Source: Taibaiella sp. (GTDB taxonomy: Bacteria; Bacteroidota; Bacteroidia; Chitinophagales; Chitinophagaceae). From it: a stretch of DNA of 36,032 nt. Location: positions 1 to 36,032 of the forward strand of contig JACMPD010000206.1 of the NCBI GenBank assembly GCA_014377675.1. Reading direction: 5' to 3'. This document shows, piece by piece, positions 27,960 to 36,032 of this stretch. Each line of letters starts with the position of its first letter. The first letter of the stretch is position 1. Position numbers and translations under genes: made by a program. The notes under the pieces were generated by a model. The model was not told the DNA's origin, did no database searches, and worked only from the letters and a program-made list of their open reading frames with translations.

Positions 27960-28340
27960 ATGCTTTACAACAATCTGTACACCTGCATTAATGATCTTGC
28001 AGCGCAAAACACCTATACCTGTACATTATTGGTTAACGCAAACCATGACATTTTTAAAGGACACTTCCCGGCACAGCCCGTGGTGCCGGGTGTATGTATG
28101 ATGGAAATTGTGAAAGAAATGCTTGCGCATAATATATCTCGGAAAATAGTACTTACTTCCGCACCTGTGGTAAAGTTCATGATGCTGATTCAGCCTGATA
28201 CAAAACCTATTTTAACCATCAACTGGACAGAACAAAACGATGAGTTTAAATGTGACGCCGTCTTTAAGTATGGCGATAGCGTCCTGTTTAAAATGAGTGC
28301 GGTATACAATACTAACCATAATTACCGCCCTATTACATAA
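27960..28340 (+). CDS. Hot-dog fold 3-hydroxyacyl-ACP dehydratase-like protein (FabZ/ApeI-like)
   Basis: NHDIFKGHFPAQPVVPGVCMMEIVKEML motif. Confidence 0.85.
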   Translation: MLYNNLYTCINDLAAQNTYTCTLLVNANHDIFKGHFPAQPVVPGVCMMEIVKEMLAHNISRKIVLTSAPVVKFMMLIQPDTKPILTINWTEQNDEFKCDAVFKYGDSVLFKMSAVYNTNHNYRPIT

Positions 28341-28374
28341 CAAAACCTGCGCGGGAAATAATAAATAAATATTG

Positions 28375-28382
28375 TATTTTTG
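28375..28382 (+). promoter_or_regulatory. Putative -7 element upstream of small membrane protein
   Basis: TATTTTTG matches TAnnTTTG, 32 nt before ATG 28415; no clear -33. Confidence 0.3.
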
Positions 28383-28414
28383 TAAAAATATGCGTATTTA
28401 TAAGACCTGCAACT

Positions 28415-28738
28415 ATGTACCTTTCCTACTTCTCAATCGCTGAACTTTTCCCCCACTGGGAAGTCCTGATGATAACCATACTACTTGGCGCCACAGGCGG
28501 CGCTTTAAGTACCATTGTTATGCGCCGTCGTCACGTTGGCTATATAATTGCTATCATTATAGGTATGCTGTGCGGCTATTCAACAGGCGCATTTATAGGT
28601 ACTATATTTCCTTTCATTACAAATAAGGCTGCCAATGAAATATGTAGCACTATTTTCATTGCGATGGCTGTCACCCTTATCATCCACCTCATCTTTGGCT
28701 CTAATAAAGGCCGGGACAGAACTTTATGGAGGGCTTGA
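28415..28738 (+). CDS. Small membrane protein, unknown function
   Basis: 107 aa, about 3 hydrophobic segments; stop directly abuts the stop of the convergent polyprenyl synthetase gene. Confidence 0.65.
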   Translation: MYLSYFSIAELFPHWEVLMITILLGATGGALSTIVMRRRHVGYIIAIIIGMLCGYSTGAFIGTIFPFITNKAANEICSTIFIAMAVTLIIHLIFGSNKGRDRTLWRA

Positions 28739-29704
28739 CTACTTATTTCGGCCCAGTAGCATTGTAGCCAGTTCCAGAAGCGGTTGCTTCCGTTTTGAGG
28801 GTATTGCAACCTCCTCAAGACAGTCAAATGCATGACGGGTATAGTCAGCAGTTGCTTGGCGGCAACGCTCATCAGCGCCAGTAGCACGATAGAGCGCAAG
28901 GATATCGGCAACTTTGGTTGGAGCATCGGTGCTGAGTAGTTGTGTTATAGCCCGCCTTTGTGCGTCATTAGCATATTTGAGCGCCGACACCAGCAAGTAT
29001 GTTTTTTTATTAGCAAGTATATCTCCCCCTGACTGCTTACCGGTGAGGCCCGGCTGACCGAACGCATCCAGAAAATCATCTTGCAACTGGAACGCAATAC
29101 CCATATCTCTACCAAAAGAATACAACTTATGAGCATTATCCCCTGAGCCACCGCTTACTAACGCGCCGATCTTAAGGGAACAAGCAAGTAATACAGAAGT
29201 CTTAAGCGTTATCATATGTATATACTCTTCAAGGGTTACATCATTTCGCTGCTCAAAATCCATATCGAGCTGCTGCCCTTCACAGACTTCAATAGCAGTA
29301 CGGTTAAACAGCTGCAGTACCTGCGGAAGCGCATTCTTGATATACGCCAACCGCTCATATGCGTAAATGCACATTACATCTCCGCTTAGTATACCCGTTG
29401 CCAGCCCATACCGCTCATGTATTGCAGGCTGCCCGCGCCGGGTAGGCGCCTTGTCCATGATATCATCATGTACTAAAGTGAAATTGTGAAAAATCTCAAT
29501 AGCCTCCGCTGCGTACCAGGCATCATCGCTTATTTCCATAAACAGTTCATTTGCCATCAGGCACAATGCCGGCCTTATACGCTTGCCCCCTAATGCCAAC
29601 AGATACCTGCACGGATCATACAAAGTAACCGGGGCAGCCGGGAAAGGCAGAGCGGAAATAAAACGCTCCTCAAACTGAGCGGACAACGTAGCAAAAGAAT
29701 ACAT
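28739..29704 (-). CDS. Polyprenyl synthetase family protein (trans-isoprenyl diphosphate synthase)
   Basis: GGKRIRPALCLMA, LVHDDIMDKAPTRRGQPAIH (first Asp-rich motif), AFQLQDDFLDAFG (second). Confidence 0.95.
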   Translation of the reverse strand: MYSFATLSAQFEERFISALPFPAAPVTLYDPCRYLLALGGKRIRPALCLMANELFMEISDDAWYAAEAIEIFHNFTLVHDDIMDKAPTRRGQPAIHERYGLATGILSGDVMCIYAYERLAYIKNALPQVLQLFNRTAIEVCEGQQLDMDFEQRNDVTLEEYIHMITLKTSVLLACSLKIGALVSGGSGDNAHKLYSFGRDMGIAFQLQDDFLDAFGQPGLTGKQSGGDILANKKTYLLVSALKYANDAQRRAITQLLSTDAPTKVADILALYRATGADERCRQATADYTRHAFDCLEEVAIPSKRKQPLLELATMLLGRNK

Positions 29705-29794
29705 AAACGAGGATTACAACCCAAAAGTAAAACTTCAAAATCAAAAAAGGCGTATTTTTACTTGAGACGGTGAATCAAGGGAAAATACCCGGAC

Positions 29795-29947
29795 ATGAGT
29801 AAAAAAATGAACAAGTCAATTCTCATTTTATCGGTAATTATATTGCTAACGACCTTCGTGCTCTATTATTGTACATATGCAGGCTTTGCCCGTGGCGTAA
29901 ACAAGAAAACAAAACAAAGGAGTAAATTCATCCAAAACTACCAATAG
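29795..29947 (+). CDS. Small ORF (50 aa) with one transmembrane segment
   Basis: MSKKMNKSILILSVIILLTTFVLYYCTYAGFARGVNKKTKQRSKFIQNYQ*; below the ORF-track length cut-off; no obvious RBS. Confidence 0.35.
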   Translation: MSKKMNKSILILSVIILLTTFVLYYCTYAGFARGVNKKTKQRSKFIQNYQ

Positions 29948-29985
29948 ATAAGAGGGTGTCTTTTTTAACAATTATAATATAAAAC

Positions 29986-30590
29986 ATGAACCATACAGAT
30001 CCGCGTGTAGACGAATATATGGGGAAAATTGCCTCCTTTGCACAGCCAATACCGGCGCACCTGCGCCAGCTGATACATAGTACCTGCCCTGATGTAGAAG
30101 AGACCTGGAAGTGAGTTTCCCTGTCTTTGCATACAAGGGAGCTATTATGTGCAATATGGCGGCTTTCAAAGAACATGCTACTTTCGGCTTTTGGAAAGCT
30201 TCACTGATTGAAGATGCTGATCAACTGCTTACCTTGAAAGACAAGCAGACTATGGGGAACCTGGGTAAGCTGCAAACAATGGCGGATCTGCCACCGGACG
30301 ATGCACTGATCAGGTACATAAAAGCAGCTATGAAGCTGAATGAAGACGGGGTAAAAATACCGAAGAAGCAGAAGGCACCTGGTGTAAAAACCATTGAGAC
30401 GCCTGAATACTTTGCCGCAGCTCTGGCGGATGTGATGTGCCAAAAGCCAAAGAAAATTTCGAGGCCCTCGCCTATTCACAAGTGGCTGGAGGAAGCAAAA
30501 ACAGAAACGGCCCGTAACAAACGGATGGCCCAAGCTGTTGAATGGATTGAAAATGGAAAGGGCCAAAACTGGAAATATGAAAAATGCTGA
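29986..30590 (+). pseudogene. YdeI/DUF1801-family protein with single-base frameshift
   Basis: Frame 1: MNHTDPRVDEYMGKIASFAQPIPAHLRQLIHSTCPDVEETWK* (TGA 30112..30114); next frame resumes as SFPVFAYKGAIMCNMAAFKEHATFGFWKASL. Insertion of one G would restore ETWKWSFPVFAYKG. Confidence 0.8.
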
Positions 30591-30603
30591 TTCTAAAACC
30601 GAA

Positions 30604-32028
30604 TTACTTACCCCTGCCCTGGAAAATAACAATAAATGTATATAAAATAATTTTTACATCAAGAGCAAGAGAACAATTTTCAATATACAGCAGATCGTAC
30701 CGCATCCGCTCTATCATCTCATCAACATTTTCGGCATAGCCAAACTGCACCATACCCCACGACGTAAGCCCTGGCTTCACTTTATGCAGATATTTATAAT
30801 GTGCATGTGCAGTACTTATTATGTCTATATAATGCTTACGCTCCGGGCGCGGCCCCACTAATGACATATTACCAATGAGAATATTGAAAAACTGAGGTAC
30901 TTCATCTATACGCCATTTCCGCATGAACCTGCCCCACCTGGTTATGCGCCGGTCTGTTTTGCTGCTGAGTGCCGGTCCCTCGCGCTCCGCATCCAAAAAC
31001 ATTGACCTGAACTTAAAAATATAAAAGGGACGCCCGAAAAGCCCTATCCGTTGCTGTTTATAGATTATAGGCCCTTTTGAAGAAAGCATAACCATAATAG
31101 CCGTGAACAACAAAAATGGCGATAGCACCAGCAGTGCGATGCCCGAAATGATGATATCTATAAAACGCTTACAAACCCGCTGCCAGTCTGGCATCAAATC
31201 AGGATGTATGTGTATCAGTACCGCGTCATAGACATTACTTGTCTTCACTGAACCGCTTAATATATCGTAATAATCAGGCAGTACCTTTACCACAACGGGG
31301 CGGTAACAAAGCCTCGTTAATATGTTTTCCAGCAAATGGTGCTCCGAGGAATCCACTGCAACAATTACTTCCTCTATCTGGTGCTTGTCAATGATGTCTT
31401 CAAGCTGGGACAAATGACCCAACTGCGGCAAAAACTTACTCATGCCATTGCTGGCCTCTTTATTAGAATAGATAAAACCAAGAAAAAAATTACCTAAGAC
31501 TTTTGGGTTGTCCCTCACCTGGTGGTAAATATTGATTGCCTGCTGGTTACCGCCAATTATCAATGTGTTGAAACCAACTTTGCCTTTCACAAGGTTAAGT
31601 TTCACTTTGTACATCAAAAGCAACCTGAAAACTAAAGTAAAAATGGTTTGTATAAATAAGTAATGACCTATTGCATTGGTGAAATAGGAATAATCACCCT
31701 TATCGTCAGAAAACACTATAACTGAAACAATAGTACACCCTATGATTGACGAAATAAGGGTTCGGTTGATTTCGTTTAGCCTTGACTTTCGGTAAAGGTT
31801 GAAATAGGTACCAGATAAAAGATACAAAATAAACCAACCGGCAGGTATTAACAATAATGTATTAACATAATCGCGCGGCAAAAATAAATTCAATGTATCA
31901 ACATAGCCCATGCCAGTAAGCAGATGCTGCCTATACATAAAAAAAAGCAGCCATGACAGCGCTGATGCCGCATAGTCGAGCATCAATAATTGTCTGATAG
32001 CGTTTCTTTTTTCTAGGCTAAGGAGCAT
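30604..32028 (-). CDS. Undecaprenyl-phosphate sugar phosphotransferase (exopolysaccharide initiation, WcaJ-like)
   Basis: N-terminal TM helices; FIDIIISGIALLVLSPFLLFTAIMVMLSSKGPIIYKQQRIGLFGRPFYIFKFRSM; WRIDEVPQFFNILIGNMSLVGPRPERKHYI; KPGLTSWGMVQFGYAE. Confidence 0.95.
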   Translation of the reverse strand: MLLSLEKRNAIRQLLMLDYAASALSWLLFFMYRQHLLTGMGYVDTLNLFLPRDYVNTLLLIPAGWFILYLLSGTYFNLYRKSRLNEINRTLISSIIGCTIVSVIVFSDDKGDYSYFTNAIGHYLFIQTIFTLVFRLLLMYKVKLNLVKGKVGFNTLIIGGNQQAINIYHQVRDNPKVLGNFFLGFIYSNKEASNGMSKFLPQLGHLSQLEDIIDKHQIEEVIVAVDSSEHHLLENILTRLCYRPVVVKVLPDYYDILSGSVKTSNVYDAVLIHIHPDLMPDWQRVCKRFIDIIISGIALLVLSPFLLFTAIMVMLSSKGPIIYKQQRIGLFGRPFYIFKFRSMFLDAEREGPALSSKTDRRITRWGRFMRKWRIDEVPQFFNILIGNMSLVGPRPERKHYIDIISTAHAHYKYLHKVKPGLTSWGMVQFGYAENVDEMIERMRYDLLYIENCSLALDVKIILYTFIVIFQGRGK

Positions 32029-32034
32029 TCTCAA

Positions 32035-32934
32035 TTAATCGAAATAAACAAGTTGAATGTTGTCTAATAAAACCGTACCGCTTTCCTGCCCAGCAGGAAG
32101 ATCAGCCTTTATAAACAGTGTATACGTATCGCCCGTATATTGAGCAACAAAATCCTTTACTGCAAGGTAAAATTTTTGCCAATGGTCTGATGGATAAATG
32201 CCTGACAAGTACCTTTTATAAACTATGCCGCCAGAAAGATTAGATCTTAGGCCCAAGTAAAACGGGGCGGTATTTTTATAGTTTAGTTCAATATATGCAG
32301 CTGTATTAGCCGGTATAGAAAAATCAATAGTACAATAACTTTCTGATAACGTGTCTTTTGGTGCCTTTAAAGAAATAATAGCGGAACCCAAACCTTCAAA
32401 TACCTGCGTACTGTCATTTGTAACACCCATATCCACAGTGCCATCACTACGAGTGAAACTGGTAATATTAAAATCAAAATTTATTGATGTTTGCGGATAA
32501 ATCCTTGTATTTGAAAAGTAATGGGTAACAGGCTTGTGGGCAACTATCGTCCCGGGTTGCGCCGTCAGCGTAAATGTATCAGCGGCATAAAACGGATACC
32601 TTGCCAGGAAACTGTTAAGACCTGAAACCGGAACGCCAGGATAGACTGAAATTTTACCTGACCCCGTAGCGTTAACGGGGAAGGTAGCAGGAAGATCGTA
32701 AACACCAATAGGGTTATCATTATAGTAGACCCACACGGAATTGATTTGATGTGAATTAGAGAGAGACAATGATACAGATGAGTCTCTTTTAAAAGAAAAG
32801 GAATCAATATGTACGTAGGTAGGGGTCATCTCCTTAGGGTTCACTATTGTGCAACTTTGCAAGATGCAGCATGAAAAAACCGCAATAAATATATACCTAA
32901 AATAAATATCAATATTGTACATTGCTCTGATCAT
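32035..32934 (-). CDS. Lipoprotein of unknown function, beta-sandwich-like
   Basis: Lipobox VFSCCILQSC; C-terminal carbohydrate-binding-like text AYIELNYKNTAPFYLGLRS...TVLLDNIQLVYFD; stop abuts the polyprenyl glycosylphosphotransferase. Confidence 0.75.
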   Translation of the reverse strand: MIRAMYNIDIYFRYIFIAVFSCCILQSCTIVNPKEMTPTYVHIDSFSFKRDSSVSLSLSNSHQINSVWVYYNDNPIGVYDLPATFPVNATGSGKISVYPGVPVSGLNSFLARYPFYAADTFTLTAQPGTIVAHKPVTHYFSNTRIYPQTSINFDFNITSFTRSDGTVDMGVTNDSTQVFEGLGSAIISLKAPKDTLSESYCTIDFSIPANTAAYIELNYKNTAPFYLGLRSNLSGGIVYKRYLSGIYPSDHWQKFYLAVKDFVAQYTGDTYTLFIKADLPAGQESGTVLLDNIQLVYFD

Positions 32935-32958
32935 TCGTTACGATAACGCAAAAGGTTG

Positions 32959-33945
32959 TTAAACATTGTGCATCTCGTTATGCAGGTTCATTTTTTTAAG
33001 TATCTGATGTGCGACATCCATCGCCTTATATCCGTCAATTACTGATACCCTCGCAGGCGTATTATTAACAATGGATCGGGCAAAATCAGCAAGCTCCGTT
33101 CTTATTGCATTCACTTCAGTAACCTCAGGCATCTGCACTGAAATTATTTTAGTTTCGCCATTACCTATTTCAATCGGAAAATCCATCATCCCATTCTGCA
33201 TACCATTCTCCTTCAATCTGATAATCTCTGTCTTCTTTTCCAAAAAGTCGATACCAATATAGGCATCACGCTGAAAAAGCCGCACTTTGCGCATCTTTTT
33301 TAACGAGATGCGGCTACTAGTAAGGTTAGCCACACAACCGTTATCAAACTCAATACGGGCATTTGCAATATCCGGTGTTTCACTGATTACTGAAACACCG
33401 CTTGCTGAAATTCTTTTAACGGGAGACTTTACAAGGCACAAAACAATATCAATATCATGTATCATAAGATCATGGATTACAGATACATCCGTGCCACGTG
33501 GATTAAACTGAGCGAGCCTGTGCGCTTCAATAAACATCGGTTGAACATCCTGATCTTTAAGCGCAAGGAACGCAGGATTATACCGCTCCACATGCCCAAC
33601 CTGGCATTTTACGTTCGCCTCCCTTACAAGTTTCACTAATTCATTGCCTTCTTCAAGTGTATGTGCCAATGGCTTTTCAATAAAAACATGTTTACCAGCA
33701 AGCAAACACCTCTTGGCAAGCTGATAATGAGAAGAAGTTGTAGCCACAATATCTACTGCATCTACTGCGGCCACAAGTGTATCGATATCAGTATAACGTG
33801 GTACCTGAAACCTGGAAATAGTGGTGGCCGCCTGATCATTGTCAGGATCATAAAAACCAACGAGTTGTACCCCGCCAATATGCTGCCATTGTTCAATATG
33901 AATTTTGCCTAAATGTCCGGCTCCCAACACTCCAATCTTTAACAT
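32959..33945 (-). CDS. Gfo/Idh/MocA family oxidoreductase
   Basis: IGVLGAGHLGKIHIEQW, ATTSSHYQLAKRCLLAGKHVFIEKPLAHTLEEGNELV, QVGHVERYNPAF. Confidence 0.95.
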   Translation of the reverse strand: MLKIGVLGAGHLGKIHIEQWQHIGGVQLVGFYDPDNDQAATTISRFQVPRYTDIDTLVAAVDAVDIVATTSSHYQLAKRCLLAGKHVFIEKPLAHTLEEGNELVKLVREANVKCQVGHVERYNPAFLALKDQDVQPMFIEAHRLAQFNPRGTDVSVIHDLMIHDIDIVLCLVKSPVKRISASGVSVISETPDIANARIEFDNGCVANLTSSRISLKKMRKVRLFQRDAYIGIDFLEKKTEIIRLKENGMQNGMMDFPIEIGNGETKIISVQMPEVTEVNAIRTELADFARSIVNNTPARVSVIDGYKAMDVAHQILKKMNLHNEMHNV

Positions 33946-34022
33946 TAAATATTATACATTATATAATAGCCATAAATCATATTACAGTGCCGCAAGGTAC
34001 GAATTATAGCGCGGAAAAATGA

Positions 34023-34427
34023 TCACTGCTTAAATACTTTCTTGAGCCCATGCCCCATAACCGCTGCAAAAAAACCTGAGATAAAAACCGCTACAACAGC
34101 CTTCGCAAAATCAATAAGCAACAAAGCTATATAAGGACTCATACCGGGCTCCAGCTCACTGTTCAATTTAATAAACTGTTTATGGGAAGAGATATAGAAA
34201 CCGTAAAAACAGAAATGAATAACAGCGGTAGTAATGAAATTAAACCAACCTAATACGGACCCATGTAGAAAAAAACGCTCTTCAGCATATCTGAAAATGA
34301 AATACCCACAAATAATATAGCATAACAGCCATACCATCTGCTCGCCAAAATTGTTAAGCGGCAATAATGTGATAAAACCAAATACAGCACCAACAACCGA
34401 GAGCAATAACAAAAGCGTCCATTTCAT
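34023..34427 (-). CDS. Small membrane protein, unknown function
   Basis: Trimmed start MKWTLLLLLSVVGAVFG at 34427 removes the overlap with the upstream gene; about 4 hydrophobic segments. Confidence 0.65.
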   Translation of the reverse strand: MKWTLLLLLSVVGAVFGFITLLPLNNFGEQMVWLLCYIICGYFIFRYAEERFFLHGSVLGWFNFITTAVIHFCFYGFYISSHKQFIKLNSELEPGMSPYIALLLIDFAKAVVAVFISGFFAAVMGHGLKKVFKQ

Positions 34428-34443
34428 CGAAATCAGCGATATA

Positions 34444-35346
34444 TTAATAATGCATACGTTCTTTAAAGCGGAAAATAACCTGTTTAATGTTATTAATCTT
34501 TGTAGTGCTGACAATTACTTCACAATCACTATTGTAAAAACGATAAGAAAACTCGTGACAATCTGGATCTAACAAAATTGATTTGTTCTTAGTAAGCAAC
34601 TTCCTCATAAATCCGATTTTGGTAGCGGCAGAGGGTTTATCAGAAATGTTAACCGGGTTAGTTTTAAAACACTTATCCGGATCATCCCCACCGGCTTCGG
34701 GGAAGTTTTTGGTCACTTTCCATTCCGGGAAATAAACGGAACGGCTCTTCAGTTTACCTGCTGCATTGTAAATAAATTTCTCCTCATGTACAATGTCTTT
34801 GTTATTGTCATTCAGCCTGATTTCTTTGTATTTCTGATTGTTTTTATTGAAATAACTACGTGTATAAAACTCCAGTGCTCCATTAAAATAAGAGACCTCT
34901 TTAATCACCTGTTCACCGTTCTTCTCCGTTACGTACTCAAACGTTTTTTTATAAGTTCGGTTAATCACTTTATTTTCATCAAGCTCATAGATAACCCTTC
35001 CCTTGTCATCATACTTATAATCTTTAACACCCGTCACAAGGTTATCCTTATACTCCTCGCACTTTGTTACTTTCTTTTTATCATTAAGATAGCTGGCAGT
35101 TTTATAAGTAATTTTATCATGGAATGGATACTCAACCTTTAGTATTGCCTGACTGTCGGGCGCTATAAAATATTTAACACTGTCAGCCAGAAAGAATTTA
35201 ACCGAATCTTGTAGCGTGTAACTGTAAGTATACTCATGAACCAATGTAGACGTTTTAAATGTAGTCCAACCACATTTAAAAGTTGACTGACTAAAAGAAA
35301 TAGTACTATTAACCACTAAAAAGAAGGCAAGAAAAAACAGCTTCAT
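34444..35346 (-). CDS. Exported hypothetical protein with RHS/YD-like repeats
   Basis: Signal peptide MKLFFLAFFLVVNSTISFSQ; DYKYDDKGRVIYELDENKVI, KFIYNAAGKLKSRSVYF resemble RHS-type Y(D/N)xxG(R/K) repeats. Confidence 0.7.
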   Translation of the reverse strand: MKLFFLAFFLVVNSTISFSQSTFKCGWTTFKTSTLVHEYTYSYTLQDSVKFFLADSVKYFIAPDSQAILKVEYPFHDKITYKTASYLNDKKKVTKCEEYKDNLVTGVKDYKYDDKGRVIYELDENKVINRTYKKTFEYVTEKNGEQVIKEVSYFNGALEFYTRSYFNKNNQKYKEIRLNDNNKDIVHEEKFIYNAAGKLKSRSVYFPEWKVTKNFPEAGGDDPDKCFKTNPVNISDKPSAATKIGFMRKLLTKNKSILLDPDCHEFSYRFYNSDCEVIVSTTKINNIKQVIFRFKERMHY

Positions 35347-35452
35347 CTATACAATTTGAGATTGGCTACAATATCGCTATAAACCATTAAAGAAGGAAAT
35401 TTTAGCCGAAATGTTTAAAAAAACTGCACTAAAACAAAAAACGAACACTTCC

Positions 35453-35491
35453 AAAAAAAAGAAAGACTGCTACGTAAACGGTAGCAGTCTT
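35453..35491 (-). terminator. Rho-independent terminator after the GldN-like gene
   Basis: Minus strand: AAGACTGCTAC-(7 nt)-GTAGCAGTCTT followed by TCTTTTTTTT. Confidence 0.9.
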
Positions 35492-35511
35492 CCGAACTCA
35501 TTCAAAAAATA

Positions 35512-36032
35512 CTATGAAAATTTCCACAAATTTCTTTTGTAACGCTGTATCTCGCGCTCGATTCTGTTAGACTCCCTAATTTGAGCCTTACGTTCAGGAA
35601 ATTTGTCTTTAATGCTTTGATTTGCAGGATTTGATTCCTTAACTATCAAAGATTTAAAAGCGTGCTGAATAAATATATCATCGAAGCTGATGTTATACAA
35701 ATCGCGCTGAGGATCTACAACTTCCCTGGCTGCAAACAAACCACGGCAATTTTTAAAATTTAGAAAAAACGGATGGGAATCACTTATAAACACGCCTGAA
35801 GAGTTCTTCAACGCCCTAACCGGCCCAAAAGCAATAATTTCGGTCGTAACCCTTCCCCGGACTTTATCAAAGTAAATGTCCTCTTTCAATTCAAACCTAG
35901 TTATAGAATCCGGGTTGAACTGTGTCATCTCATTTTTAGTTCCGTATTGATCACCGTTTGAGTCAATCAGCGGCACGATTACACTGTCTTTGAATTTTTT
36001 CATCACGGCAGCGTAGGTCAGCTTTTTTGTAA
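35512..36032 (-). CDS. GldN/PorN-like T9SS component, N-terminus truncated by window edge
   Basis: Frame open to the window end (..TKKLTYAAVMKKFKDSVIVPLIDSNGDQYG); RFELKEDIYFDKVRGRVTTEIIAFGPV, LYNISFDDIFIQHAFKSLIVKESNPANQSIKDK, IEREIQRYKRNLWKF match GldN-type C-terminus. Confidence 0.75.
   Translation of the reverse strand, partial: TKKLTYAAVMKKFKDSVIVPLIDSNGDQYGTKNEMTQFNPDSITRFELKEDIYFDKVRGRVTTEIIAFGPVRALKNSSGVFISDSHPFFLNFKNCRGLFAAREVVDPQRDLYNISFDDIFIQHAFKSLIVKESNPANQSIKDKFPERKAQIRESNRIEREIQRYKRNLWKFS

Noticed and set aside
30111-30590. Independent intact gene beginning at GTG 30111
   Set aside because: The preceding 42 codons in the other frame match the N-terminus expected for the same family, so a frameshift is more likely.

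Overview
This 36 kb window looks like Bacteroidota (Chitinophagaceae/Sphingobacteriales-like) chromosome. Supporting features are TAnnTTTG-type promoters, type IX secretion sorting tails, DUF1573 and DUF4476 proteins, and a GldN-like gene. Most genes are housekeeping or envelope: nadE, argS, lpxK, ribF, cinA, shikimate kinase, kdsB, polyprenyl synthetase, an L,D-transpeptidase, DedA, an MFS transporter, and an exopolysaccharide initiation operon. I see no CRISPR array, tRNA, rRNA, transposase or prophage, and no convincing multigene defence island. Items most worth a second look: (i) an MbnP-like lipoprotein with a MauG/MbnH-like di-heme peroxidase, with no methanobactin genes in view; (ii) a signal-less trypsin-fold protease with an apparent full catalytic triad; (iii) kdsB followed by a KdnB-like Kdo 8-oxidase, suggesting 8-amino-Kdo; (iv) a ~32-bp tandem and inverted repeat block between convergent argS and lpxK; (v) two decayed T9SS-cargo remnants, one split over three frames; (vi) a single-base frameshift in a YdeI-family gene; (vii) perfect palindromes in two promoter regions; (viii) genes missing from the ORF track, including a ~590-codon edge-truncated CDS at the left end and a 50-aa sORF. 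All calls come from reading the sequence and translations; no database search was run.
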